Assembly (NCBI GenBank): GCA_036351435.1
Contig: JAZBPA010000065.1
Location: 1-64,000 of the forward strand
Origin: JAAUQA01 sp036351435
GTDB taxonomy: Bacteria > Pseudomonadota > Gammaproteobacteria > Competibacterales > Competibacteraceae
Direction: 5' to 3'
DNA length: 64,000 nucleotides
The translations under genes were made by a program, and so were the position numbers. This document shows, in pieces, positions 6,859-15,012 of this stretch. Each line of letters opens with the position of its first letter. Within the stretch, counting starts at the first letter, position 1. The notes under the pieces were generated by a model. The model saw nothing but the letters and a program-made list of their open reading frames with translations, ran no database searches and was not told the origin of the DNA.

Positions 6859-7671
6859 TTAGGCACCCAATCCGGTTCGGTCCCAGTGCCGTAATCGCCC
6901 TGCCAACAAACGAATGGCCGGATCGCCAGGAATATAGGTATTGGCCCAATAGCCGTTAGCTGGTTGGAAACTGAGATTTTCTAACGATTCGCGTTGCGTT
7001 AGAAATCCTTGAGCGGCCAAGGCAGTTGATTCATGGGAATGGTATTCAGAGTGTATCGGTGATTCTTGCGACTTTCGGGTAGCTGTAATAACTGTTTCTC
7101 GTTGCGGTTTTCGGCTGTCTTCATCAACTTGAGATTGCCGTTCGGCTTTTGCCTCCAAACCGGCGCCCAATAATCGTATTTTGGCTTGCGCTTCGGGGGC
7201 GTCGGCTATTTGTTGATCACGTGGGTCACGGCGCCCGGATATAGGGCCATCAAGATCCTTGCCGATAGCTATCACTTCTTGCTCAGATATTTTCCGGGCA
7301 AAGCGTAGACCGTTGTCGGGCATCTCATCTCGAATCGGACGAGGGGCATTAATGTCGTGCCGACTGATCGGTTCCTCCGCAGAATCAGCCAGTTCGAACT
7401 CATCGCCATGGGGCAGGTTGTCAGCTTCTGTCTTGATACGCGCAATGCGTTCCTCCGCATTCGCGAAACCCTGAACAAACTGAGAAGTATCCATCATGTC
7501 AGCGGCGGATCGTTGCTTTTTAGAGAACTCCTTGGTCGTTTCAACTGCTTGGAGTTCTGAACCCACAGTTTTCATGGACTTTGGACCGGTCTGTCCTAGC
7601 GCTAGAACAGCTAATAGCACAAGAAGTACAGCAAAGATTAAGGCCATATGCTGCTGTTTGGCTTTTTGCAT
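6859..7671 (-). CDS. Unknown single-pass inner-membrane protein with long periplasmic domain
   Basis: A 270-residue protein. The N-terminus MQKAKQQHMALIFAVLLVL continues as a signal anchor to about residue 26. The rest is hydrophilic, rich in Glu, Arg and Ser, probably extended or coiled, with no cysteines. The C-terminus ends in a more conserved-looking segment, GYWANTYIPGDPAIRLLAGR. I do not recognise a family. Similar GYWANTY.PGDP-type tails are reminiscent of anchored accessory proteins, but I cannot name one. The gene is divergent from the HAD gene at 7784, with 112 bases between. The frame after the stop encodes two membrane stretches (see 6640-6786), which raises the possibility of an interrupted longer protein. 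Confidence 0.6.
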   Translation of the reverse strand: MQKAKQQHMALIFAVLLVLLAVLALGQTGPKSMKTVGSELQAVETTKEFSKKQRSAADMMDTSQFVQGFANAEERIARIKTEADNLPHGDEFELADSAEEPISRHDINAPRPIRDEMPDNGLRFARKISEQEVIAIGKDLDGPISGRRDPRDQQIADAPEAQAKIRLLGAGLEAKAERQSQVDEDSRKPQRETVITATRKSQESPIHSEYHSHESTALAAQGFLTQRESLENLSFQPANGYWANTYIPGDPAIRLLAGRLRHWDRTGLGA

Positions 7672-7783
7672 AGCAGAATTCCGCTAATATAGGTAATCAA
7701 CACTGGTTTGCTTGAAATAAACGTCTTAACTTGGCATTCGGGGTTAAATCTTGTTCCCTTACTCAACATCTTCAAAATAAGGC

Positions 7784-8422
7784 ATGGATGAGCAAACACT
7801 TTCTCCAAATACTTTTAACATCGAACTGATCGATGATACCCGTCTAACTCCACTGATCGTTGATCTTGACGGGACCTTAACACCAACAGATACTTTGGTT
7901 GAAAGTGTCATTGAACTGATCAGGCAATCCCCGTTCTACTTCATACGATTACCCCTATGGCTGCTGAAAGGTAGAGCCGGATTTAAGGAAGCTGTAGCTA
8001 ATCGAGTGCGTATTGATGCGCAAAGCCTACCCTACAATATCCCATTATTGACTTATTTAGGGACCGAGAAGAGTAAAGGCCGCCAAATCGTTTTAGCCAC
8101 GGCAGCGCACCATTCCATTGCCGCAGCTGTTGCAACCCATCTTGACCTGTTTGATGAAGTGATAGCGACTCAGCACCGCCAAAATATTAAAGGATGCGCT
8201 AAACTCGCGGCTATTCAACAGAAAGTCGGTGAGACATTTGTTTATGCCGGAGATAGCAAAGCTGACATTCCTATTTGGAGAGCTGCAGAAGGGGCTATAT
8301 TAGTCGGCGTATCGAAACGTTTAGCGGATAAAATTCGCCGGGATCGTAGTATCTGGATTGAGCGAGAATTTGAAAGAGCGATAAATCCACGCGGGAGTTG
8401 GTCACGTATTCTGTTGCGATAA
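7784..8422 (+). CDS. HAD-family phosphatase of polyprenyl-phosphate sugar pathway type
   Basis: A 212-residue protein with HAD motifs: VDLDGTLTPTD near residue 28 (motif I, nucleophile Asp), a Thr in LATAAHHS (motif II), a Lys in the NIKGCAK region (motif III), and YAGDSKADIPI (motif IV). In many bacteria this HAD type is fused to the N-terminus of a UbiA-type phosphoribosyl- or prenyltransferase. Here the matching UbiA gene is separate, at 10638-11594. The split arrangement suggests dephosphorylation of a polyprenyl-phosphate-linked phospho-sugar after transfer. The cytoplasmic location is inferred from the lack of a signal peptide. The DUF2142 gene follows by 40 bases, probably in one operon. 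Confidence 0.75.
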   Translation: MDEQTLSPNTFNIELIDDTRLTPLIVDLDGTLTPTDTLVESVIELIRQSPFYFIRLPLWLLKGRAGFKEAVANRVRIDAQSLPYNIPLLTYLGTEKSKGRQIVLATAAHHSIAAAVATHLDLFDEVIATQHRQNIKGCAKLAAIQQKVGETFVYAGDSKADIPIWRAAEGAILVGVSKRLADKIRRDRSIWIEREFERAINPRGSWSRILLR

Positions 8423-8462
8423 CTTGCCAGGATGCAAAATAATAATATTTGAGTAGAATAAA

Positions 8463-10217
8463 ATGCTATTTAATCGTCTTCCTTTGTTTTTTCTTTTTTA
8501 CTCTATACCATCTGTATTATTTCTTTGCTTTATTATTCCTCCAATGCAAGCTCCAGACGAATTTGCGCATTTTTTCCGTGCAGAGCAACTAAGTGCTGGT
8601 GAAATTATTGGGGTTAAACAAGAAATAAATGGCAGGATTGTAAGTGGCGGGTATGTTGACAGCAATCTATTTAAAGTAATCGGACGGTTTACGTACCTCG
8701 TTCATGATCAGAGCATAAAAATATCCGACGAAGTCTTGCAAGGAGCAGGCACGTTGAGCTGGACCGATAGTCGGATATTGAATTTATTCCCTAACACGGT
8801 TGTCTATCCACCCTTCTGCTACTCATCCCAAGTTGTGGGAATATGGATTGGAAAGTTTTTCAATCTAAGCATTCTTGATACGTATTATCTTTGCCGAACG
8901 TTAACTGCATTAAGCTGTGTACTGATTTGCTTTTTGGCACTCCACTGGTGCCACCGTGGACGTATTGTAATGTTCACTGTGCTGCTATTCCCTATGACAC
9001 TCTTTCTTTTTTCATCGTGCTCTCAAGATGCACTTCTAATCAGTTTGATCGTATTAATTATTGCTATTTTTTCACGGCTATCTGAAGCTAAACGGCAGAC
9101 AACGGCGACGGAGTATCTACTGATTCTAATCGGGATGGCAGCTGTGCTCACAACGCGACCACCTTACATTGGTTTGATTATTCTATTCTTCTGGGATTCT
9201 GTGAAATATCAGCTTCAACCAGTGCGGCGAAGTATCGGCACGACAGGAACCCGTAACATTGCCGTAATTTTTGTTTTATCGACTCTAGTTGGCTGGGCTA
9301 CTCTGGTTTCCCATCTTGAAGTCACCATGATCCCAGGAGCATCTGTTTCCGGGCAGTTAACATATCTGATCAACAATCCAACCTCTATTTATTATACGGC
9401 AGTCAACACGATATCGGAACACACGATATCATACGTTATGGGTACTATCGGGGTTTTAGGATGGTTGGATACTTATTTTCCGATGTTTTATTATATCACT
9501 ACTGTTGTTATTATTTTTATTGCTCTTATCGCGGAATCAATTACCTCAAACACGCTCAGCAGTCGTGCTAGAATTATTGCTTTACTGGCTCTATTAACAT
9601 GTATCCTTGGCGTTTTTGCTGCACTTTACTTAAGATGGTCGCCAGTAGGTTCTGAGATGGTTGATGGTGTTCAGGGACGTTATTTTATCCCGTTAATTCC
9701 ATTATTAACGTTCTTAGTGCCTTCCGTTTCTGAGAGAGTGGCTACTAAAATAAAGATAACGCTTATTGTCGTCACTCTCTTTCCATTAATGAGTACGGTT
9801 CTAATGAATATCTTAATTGTCGAACGTTATTATCTGTCGTTCCATATACCGAAATATCAATCCGTAATAGGCGACTGGGATAATGACGGTTTTCTCGAAG
9901 TCGGCATTAAGCGTGGTAGCCAATGGTTTCTCGATAACGGTAATGGTGTTTGGGACGAGTGCGGCACCTTTCCTACTCACGATGTATGTATTGCTAATTA
10001 CGGGTCGGCCAGTGATCAGCCGGTAGCGGGCGACTGGAATAGCGATGGCTTCACCGAGATCGGCATCGCTCGTGGGACGCATTGGTTTCTCGATAACGGT
10101 AATGGTATCCGGGATAAATGCGGCGCGTTCCCTGATCATGACGTTTGTATCAATATGGGGCTGCGAGGATTTCCAATCAATAAATCGAGAGCCCCCTTTA
10201 AGGCTGGAAAAAAATAG
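8463..10217 (+). CDS. DUF2142 multi-pass membrane protein with C-terminal repeat module
   Basis: A 584-residue protein. Residues 1-455 are a polytopic membrane domain of about ten or more segments. The N-terminal loop after the first helix reads PPMQAPDEFAHFFRAEQL, the acidic first-loop signature of DUF2142, a family related in layout to polyprenyl-phosphate-dependent GT-C glycosyltransferases. Residues from about 464 to 563 contain two tandem repeats with GDWDNDGFLEVGI and GDWNSDGFTEIGI, each followed by WFLDNGNG and a CG-FP-HDVC segment. They resemble FG-GAP/VCBS beta-propeller blades with a calcium-type Asp loop. Two cysteines recur per repeat. The DNA is AT-richer than its neighbours. The substrate is unknown, and the context implies envelope or surface glycan synthesis. 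Confidence 0.8.
   Translation: MLFNRLPLFFLFYSIPSVLFLCFIIPPMQAPDEFAHFFRAEQLSAGEIIGVKQEINGRIVSGGYVDSNLFKVIGRFTYLVHDQSIKISDEVLQGAGTLSWTDSRILNLFPNTVVYPPFCYSSQVVGIWIGKFFNLSILDTYYLCRTLTALSCVLICFLALHWCHRGRIVMFTVLLFPMTLFLFSSCSQDALLISLIVLIIAIFSRLSEAKRQTTATEYLLILIGMAAVLTTRPPYIGLIILFFWDSVKYQLQPVRRSIGTTGTRNIAVIFVLSTLVGWATLVSHLEVTMIPGASVSGQLTYLINNPTSIYYTAVNTISEHTISYVMGTIGVLGWLDTYFPMFYYITTVVIIFIALIAESITSNTLSSRARIIALLALLTCILGVFAALYLRWSPVGSEMVDGVQGRYFIPLIPLLTFLVPSVSERVATKIKITLIVVTLFPLMSTVLMNILIVERYYLSFHIPKYQSVIGDWDNDGFLEVGIKRGSQWFLDNGNGVWDECGTFPTHDVCIANYGSASDQPVAGDWNSDGFTEIGIARGTHWFLDNGNGIRDKCGAFPDHDVCINMGLRGFPINKSRAPFKAGKK
9861..10152 (+). repeat. Two tandem intragenic repeats of about 130 bp
   Basis: The DNA coding for the C-terminal module of the DUF2142 protein is a diverged duplication with units at roughly 9861-9992 and 10022-10152. 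A 24-base stretch starting tggtttctcgataacgg is identical at 9924-9947 and 10083-10106, which points to a recent duplication or gene conversion. At the protein level each unit has one Asp-rich loop and a paired cysteine segment. Confidence 0.8.
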
Positions 10218-10249
10218 CACCGAACTTACAGCAGTCCTAACCGGTTGAG

Positions 10250-10636
10250 TTACTGGGCAAACGTGTAATGTTTGTTGATAACAAAGTTAAAAATGAACAC
10301 CACTCCAGTCGCCACACCTTGCGCCATCAGATAAGGAATACCGGCAGGCCCTTCCAAACCCCAGAAAACCAGCGCGTTAACTCCCATCATGAGCAACGTC
10401 ACTGCGAGATAACGCGGGAAGCGCTTACTATGAGCATCTTCAGCACGGAAGGTCCAGTGATATTGGAGCAAGTAATTGACAACTAAACCAACGGCGAAGC
10501 CACAAGTCGTTGCTAGTGTCGGATCGGCTGCGAACAGCTCAACGAGTAGGATCAGGACCAGAAAGTGAACCCCGACCGCGGCTGACCCAGCCACGAAGTA
10601 ACGGCCAATAATCGCAAAGCCATGTTCGCCCTGCAC
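10250..10636 (-). CDS. GtrA-like membrane protein
   Basis: A 128-residue protein with four predicted membrane helices, the standard size and layout of the GtrA family. Typical features are RYFVAGSAAVGVHFLVL in the first helix, VVNYLLQYHWTFRAED between helices 2 and 3, and the C-terminal FNFVINKHYTF. GtrA-like proteins take part in moving or presenting polyprenyl-phosphate-linked sugars across the inner membrane. Mycobacterial Rv3789, in the arabinan precursor pathway, is a member. The start is GTG 10636-10634, one base after the stop of the UbiA-type gene, so the two are translationally coupled. This supports joint work on one lipid-linked sugar. Confidence 0.85.
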   Translation of the reverse strand: MQGEHGFAIIGRYFVAGSAAVGVHFLVLILLVELFAADPTLATTCGFAVGLVVNYLLQYHWTFRAEDAHSKRFPRYLAVTLLMMGVNALVFWGLEGPAGIPYLMAQGVATGVVFIFNFVINKHYTFAQ

Positions 10637-10637
10637 G

Positions 10638-11594
10638 TCAATAACTCAGGGGTTCTACAAGAATATTAAGCCAAGGAATATCTATCACAAACAGGGCAAC
10701 TACGATCAACCCCAACAGGAACACATAACCCACGAACACGGGCTCCTGATAAAGTCGTTCCGGGGCTTGGCTTGCTGAATGGCGCTTCATGGCGATGTGC
10801 AGATACCAGACATATAGCAGGGTGAAAAACGGCAGAGACAAGATGAACTCAATGCGGTACTTGATCAGAAAAATTCCTAAGAAGAATGCGGATAAAATCG
10901 CATAGAAGAAAGAAGACAGCAGCAGTGTCTCCTCGGTGTAAAAACGGAACGAACGCCGATACAGCGCGGCACTCTCCGGGTTGTCAATGAATCGGTACTC
11001 CGCATAGCGTTTCATGGCCATGAGAAAGGCACCACCCATCCAGTAACTGAGGAGTATTGAGGACGGTGGTAAGCGACCGCTGATAATGGCACTCCAGCCT
11101 AACAACAGGCGGATTGGGTTATTGACCGATTCGCTGATCACATCCAGCAATATGCGATCCTTGGTCCGGAAGGGACGCACGTTATACAACACGCCCATCA
11201 TTAACAGGAGCCACGAAAAGAAAACAAACTCAGGATTTAACAGACTGGCTAGGCCCATACCCAGACCAACAAACAACAAATACTCAATAAAAACGTAGCG
11301 CCCTCGCACACTACCCGAAGCTGAAGGCCTATTTCGCTTGATAGGGTGGTGGCGATCAAACTCCGCGTCCAACCATTCGTTAATGACGTAGTTAGCCGAG
11401 GCAATAAAACCGGTGCTAAGCAGCGCAATCAGAGCCGACGTTAAAATGCTTTCGGCTGGAACGTCTACCAACAGCCAAGCCAATGCGAGGCCGGGCAACA
11501 TGAATACATTTTTGAACCAGTGGTCGAAACGCGCAATTCTGATATAAGGGTGTAACCTACCCCAAAGCCACATCTCCCGCTTGTTTGTTTCCAT
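10638..11594 (-). CDS. UbiA-family transferase, decaprenyl-phosphate phosphoribosyltransferase-like
   Basis: A 318-residue polytopic membrane protein. The first Asp-rich motif reads NEWLDAEFDRHHPIKRNRP and is followed by SASGSV, close to the NDxxDxxxDRxHPxKRxRPxASG pattern of phosphoribosyl-decaprenyl-phosphate synthases (Rv3806c type) within the UbiA superfamily. Such enzymes move 5-phosphoribose from PRPP to polyprenyl phosphate, and a phosphatase then acts on the product. Here the HAD gene at 7784 would fit that step, and the coupled GtrA gene would fit export. The Asn-Glu start of the motif is a small variation. Prenylation of another acceptor is the alternative. The gene has a 79-base leader before the M20 peptidase end. 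Confidence 0.8.
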   Translation of the reverse strand: METNKREMWLWGRLHPYIRIARFDHWFKNVFMLPGLALAWLLVDVPAESILTSALIALLSTGFIASANYVINEWLDAEFDRHHPIKRNRPSASGSVRGRYVFIEYLLFVGLGMGLASLLNPEFVFFSWLLLMMGVLYNVRPFRTKDRILLDVISESVNNPIRLLLGWSAIISGRLPPSSILLSYWMGGAFLMAMKRYAEYRFIDNPESAALYRRSFRFYTEETLLLSSFFYAILSAFFLGIFLIKYRIEFILSLPFFTLLYVWYLHIAMKRHSASQAPERLYQEPVFVGYVFLLGLIVVALFVIDIPWLNILVEPLSY

Positions 11595-11673
11595 TGCGAA
11601 GTGTTTTTCTGTTGTTTTTATTGATTATTCGAATCCAGTCAGGCAAAAGTAATCCACCGGGCAAAAGTCTAGC

Positions 11674-13101
11674 CTAAGACGCTTGCAAAGTGGATAAGTA
11701 ATGCGCGGCCAGCACTTGTGCCACACAACCGGTCAATTTCCGCGCTGTAGTGATATGCAAAAACTCATTGGGGCCATGAGCATTCGCACCCGGCCCTAAA
11801 ACACCAGTAATCAAAAATTGAGCCTTGGGATACCGTAGTCCGAGCATATTCATAAATGGAATAGTGCCGCCTTCCCCCATATACAGGGCATCTCGCCCAA
11901 ACCAAGAGTGCGAGGCCTGTTCCAAAGACTTTGCAAGCCATGGTTTCAAAGGGGGCGCATTCCAACCGGTGCCAGTTTGTTCAGGCTGGAAAGAGACGTG
12001 AGCCCCTTGCTGGGGATGATCTTCCAGCAGCGCCTTAACGGTTTGCATAGCCGCTTCGGCATTGCAGGTCGGCGGCAAGCGTAAAGACAGTCTGAGTGTT
12101 GTTGAAGGTCGGGCCACGTTGCCCGCATTCGTCAGTGGCGGCAGACCGGCAGCACCGGTAACTTCCAAGGCGCTGCGCCAAGTACGGTTCAGCACTAGCT
12201 CTGTTGGGTCGCCGCGGACTGGGCGTACTCCAGATACAAAAGGGAAGCGTTGATACGCCTGTTCGCCTAAAACCTTTGCAGCACGGGCGGCCTGCATACG
12301 CCGCTCATCAGGTATCTCGTCGGCCAACGCCTCGGGCAATATCTCCCCGGTTTCCGCATCCTCCAGCCGATCCAGTAAATGGCGTGCTATTCGGAAACTG
12401 GACGGCACAATGCCCCCGGCATCCCCCGAATGCACGCCTTCTTCAAGCACAGTTACCGTTAAATCACCCGAGATTAAGCCGCGTAACGAAGTAGTGCACC
12501 ATAATTGTTCATAGTTGCCGCAACCGGAGTCCAGACAAATCACCAACGAAGGCGTACCGATTGTATCGGCCAATTCATCCATGTAAGCCGGCAGATCTGG
12601 ACTGCCGCTTTCTTCGGATGCTTCGATCAGAACCACACAGCGGGCGTGAGGAACCCCTTGCGCCTGTAAAGCTCCGATTGCCGCCAGCGAAGCGAATATG
12701 GCATAACCGTCATCGGCTCCGCCGCGACCGTAGAGCCGATCATTTTCCAACACCGGCTTCCACGGCCCCAAATCATCTCGCCAACCGTGCATCTCGGGTT
12801 GCTTGTCTAAATGCCCGTACAGCAATACCGTTTCCGCATTGGTATCTTGGCCGGGAATCTCAATACATAGTACCGGTGTGCGTCCAGCAAGCCGCACAGT
12901 GCGTATGGTCATATCTCTGATCGCCTGTTGCTGACACCAACTTTCCAACAACACGATAGCCTGCTCCATATAGCCATTAGCTTCCCAGTCTGCATCAAAA
13001 GCCGGGGACTTGTTAGGAATGCGGATATACTCAACTAAGGTGGGCAGGATAGAATCATGCCAAAGCTGGTCAATAAATGCGCGGGCGTGAGTGGTATCCA
13101 T
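11674..13101 (-). CDS. M20-family metallopeptidase (dipeptidase-like)
   Basis: A 475-residue protein, typical for the M20 CPG2/dipeptidase group. Di-zinc site residues are visible in order: the His of LLYGHLDKQPE, the bridging Asp of LYGRGGADDGY, the catalytic Glu pair of EASEESGSPD, the Asp of VICLDSGCGN, and a C-terminal His in GANAHGPNEFL. A dimerisation domain sits at about residues 210-370. It probably hydrolyses dipeptides or acylated amino acids in the cytoplasm, since no signal peptide is seen. It stands alone, divergent from msrA with about 95 bases between starts. The exact substrate cannot be read from sequence. Confidence 0.9.
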   Translation of the reverse strand: MDTTHARAFIDQLWHDSILPTLVEYIRIPNKSPAFDADWEANGYMEQAIVLLESWCQQQAIRDMTIRTVRLAGRTPVLCIEIPGQDTNAETVLLYGHLDKQPEMHGWRDDLGPWKPVLENDRLYGRGGADDGYAIFASLAAIGALQAQGVPHARCVVLIEASEESGSPDLPAYMDELADTIGTPSLVICLDSGCGNYEQLWCTTSLRGLISGDLTVTVLEEGVHSGDAGGIVPSSFRIARHLLDRLEDAETGEILPEALADEIPDERRMQAARAAKVLGEQAYQRFPFVSGVRPVRGDPTELVLNRTWRSALEVTGAAGLPPLTNAGNVARPSTTLRLSLRLPPTCNAEAAMQTVKALLEDHPQQGAHVSFQPEQTGTGWNAPPLKPWLAKSLEQASHSWFGRDALYMGEGGTIPFMNMLGLRYPKAQFLITGVLGPGANAHGPNEFLHITTARKLTGCVAQVLAAHYLSTLQAS

Positions 13102-13196
13102 AGATGGACTCCGAGTTCATGGCTGAATAAAATTCGGGCTTATCGCGCTGCTGTGACTGGCGGCGCTGAATTATTGATTGTGGAGATGAACAACCC

Positions 13197-13817
13197 ATGC
13201 CGATTCGAATAGCATTCATTCTATACCTTATGTTCATGGTTAGCCTTGTCAGCGCCACCGAATCCGTGTCGACTCAGAACGCTGGGGGTGAGGCCAAAGC
13301 GACCTTTGCCGGCGGGTGTTTTTGGTGCATGGAACCGCCGTTCGACAAACTGGAAGGAGTGATTTCAACCACTTCAGGCTATATCGGCGGACATAAAGAC
13401 AACCCCACCTATAAAGAAGTTTCGGCTGGCGTTACCGGGCATACTGAAGCGGTGCAAGTGGTTTACGATCCCACCGTTATCAGCTACGAAGAACTATTGA
13501 AAGTGTTTTGGCGAAATGTCGATCCATTGACCGCTAACCGCCAATTCTGTGATTCGGGTAGCCAATATCGAACCGGGATATTTTTTCACAATGAAACCCA
13601 GCAACGCTTGGCCGAGCAATCGAAACAGGTGTTAGAACAATCCGGTCGGTTTCAGCAACCGATTGTGACTGAGATTACTACAGCCACCACGTTTTATCCG
13701 GCTGAGACATATCATCAGGATTACTATCAGAAAAACCCGTTGCGCTATAAGTTTTATCGTCATGGATGCGGTCGTGACCAGCGGCTTGAGGAGCTGTGGG
13801 GCAGTGCGACCAAGTGA
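13197..13817 (+). CDS. msrA: Exported peptide methionine sulfoxide reductase MsrA
   Basis: A 206-residue protein. Residues 1-20 form a signal peptide (IRIAFILYLMFMVSLVSA), so the enzyme should work in the periplasm. The catalytic motif GCFWCME places the nucleophile at Cys41, and a second Cys44 follows. Other family motifs are YIGGHKDNPTYKEVSAG, GHTEAVQVVYDP, WRNVDPLTANRQFCDSG and the QDYYQKNP segment. Extra cysteines Cys118 region and a C-terminal HGCGR are candidates for recycling. It reduces methionine S-sulfoxide in damaged proteins. The downstream recombinase starts inside the stop codon (TGATG), so the two are translationally coupled, which is an odd pairing. Confidence 0.95.
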   Translation: MPIRIAFILYLMFMVSLVSATESVSTQNAGGEAKATFAGGCFWCMEPPFDKLEGVISTTSGYIGGHKDNPTYKEVSAGVTGHTEAVQVVYDPTVISYEELLKVFWRNVDPLTANRQFCDSGSQYRTGIFFHNETQQRLAEQSKQVLEQSGRFQQPIVTEITTATTFYPAETYHQDYYQKNPLRYKFYRHGCGRDQRLEELWGSATK

Positions 13818-14968
13818 TGTTTGATGACCAAGCGTTACTACCCGAACCGTTAGAACGGTTGCTGATTCCCGCAGAACTGGATGGTCGTCATGGGGGCAAC
13901 CGGGCGCGCGGTGGGGTGTGTCAATTGGCTGCGGATAATGATATGCAGGCTATTCAGTCCTGGTTGGCAGAATTCAGCGATTCTCCGCAAACCTTGCGTC
14001 ATTACCGCAAGGAAGCTGAACGTTTGCTACTTTGGGCGTTGTTGGAACGGCGTAAACCTTTATCTGGTCTGACCCGCGAAGATTGCTTGCTCTACGAGAC
14101 ATTTCTAGCCGATCCTCAACCCGACGAACGGTGGTGTGCGCCTAAAGCGCCCCGCTTCAGCTCGCGCTGGCGACCGTTTCAAGGACCATTGAGCGCTGCC
14201 AGCCGCCGCACCGCACTATTGGTCATCAATTCCTTGCTTAGTTATTTGGTAAAAGCCGGTTATCTGGCCGGCAATCCTTTGGCTTTGATCAAGCGGAGGG
14301 TGCGGGAAGGCACAATCGCACAGCCCACGGTAGAACGGTATCTGGAAGGCGATCAATGGCAGGCATTGCTGGATACTGTAGCAGCCTTGCCGCAGGATAC
14401 GGATAGACAACGACAATATTACGAAAGGGCACGGTTTTTGTTAGCTTTATTATATCTATTGGGACCACGGGTTAACGAAGTCGCTACTCATACGATGGGC
14501 AGTTTTGTTCAGGTCCGCAGTCGTTGGTGGTGGGTCGTGACCGGCAAAGGTCGCAAAACCGCTCGGGTACCAGTTAATCGGGATATGTTGCAGGCCCTTA
14601 GGGTATATCGCGCTTCGTTGGGCCTATCGCCCTTGCCGGAGCCGGGCGACGATACACCATTAATCATGAATCTGCGTGGCACCGGGGGTATCACCGATAA
14701 TATGATTTACCGTATTGTTAAGGAGTTGGTTAACCAAGCCGCCGAACGCTTACAACACAATGATCCTTGGCAGGCAAATAAATTACGGCGGGCATCAACC
14801 CATTGGCTTCGCCATACCAGTATTACCCATCAAGCGGATGCTGGTATTGAGCTAAATTATCTGCGCCGTAATGCTCGTCATGCCAAGTTAGATACCACGG
14901 GATTGTATTTACACGCTGAAGATGAGCAGTGGCATGATGCGATGGAGCAGCATCGTCTGAAAAAATAG
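13817..14968 (+). CDS. Tyrosine recombinase (XerC/integrase-like)
   Basis: A 383-residue protein from ATG 13817, which overlaps the msrA TGA by one base. A GTG at 13796 is possible but less likely. An N-terminal SAM-like core-binding domain (about residues 35-160) precedes the catalytic domain. Catalytic residues are visible: Arg in LLGPRVNE, Lys in VTGKGRKTA, His and Arg in HWLRHTS, a second His in NARHAKLDTT and the Tyr of TGLYLHAED. The enzyme should cut and rejoin DNA at a specific site. No att repeats, tRNA or other mobility genes lie nearby, so it may serve chromosomal resolution or be a domesticated integrase. The insertion of a WRPFQGPLS segment in the N-domain is unusual relative to XerC/D. 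Confidence 0.85.
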   Translation: MFDDQALLPEPLERLLIPAELDGRHGGNRARGGVCQLAADNDMQAIQSWLAEFSDSPQTLRHYRKEAERLLLWALLERRKPLSGLTREDCLLYETFLADPQPDERWCAPKAPRFSSRWRPFQGPLSAASRRTALLVINSLLSYLVKAGYLAGNPLALIKRRVREGTIAQPTVERYLEGDQWQALLDTVAALPQDTDRQRQYYERARFLLALLYLLGPRVNEVATHTMGSFVQVRSRWWWVVTGKGRKTARVPVNRDMLQALRVYRASLGLSPLPEPGDDTPLIMNLRGTGGITDNMIYRIVKELVNQAAERLQHNDPWQANKLRRASTHWLRHTSITHQADAGIELNYLRRNARHAKLDTTGLYLHAEDEQWHDAMEQHRLKK

Positions 14969-15012
14969 CCGGCTATCGACCCTGTCGAGCTATTCCATTA
15001 AACTCCTCGGCC

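Noticed and set aside
12204..12494. Plus-strand open frame within the M20 peptidase gene
   Set aside because: It overlaps a well-supported gene on the other strand, is rich in Pro and Arg as typical shadows are, and has no ribosome site.
13817..14968. Tyrosine recombinase as a sign of a genomic island
   Set aside because: No flanking repeats, tRNA gene, transposase or phage genes are visible, and the neighbours are ordinary chromosomal genes.
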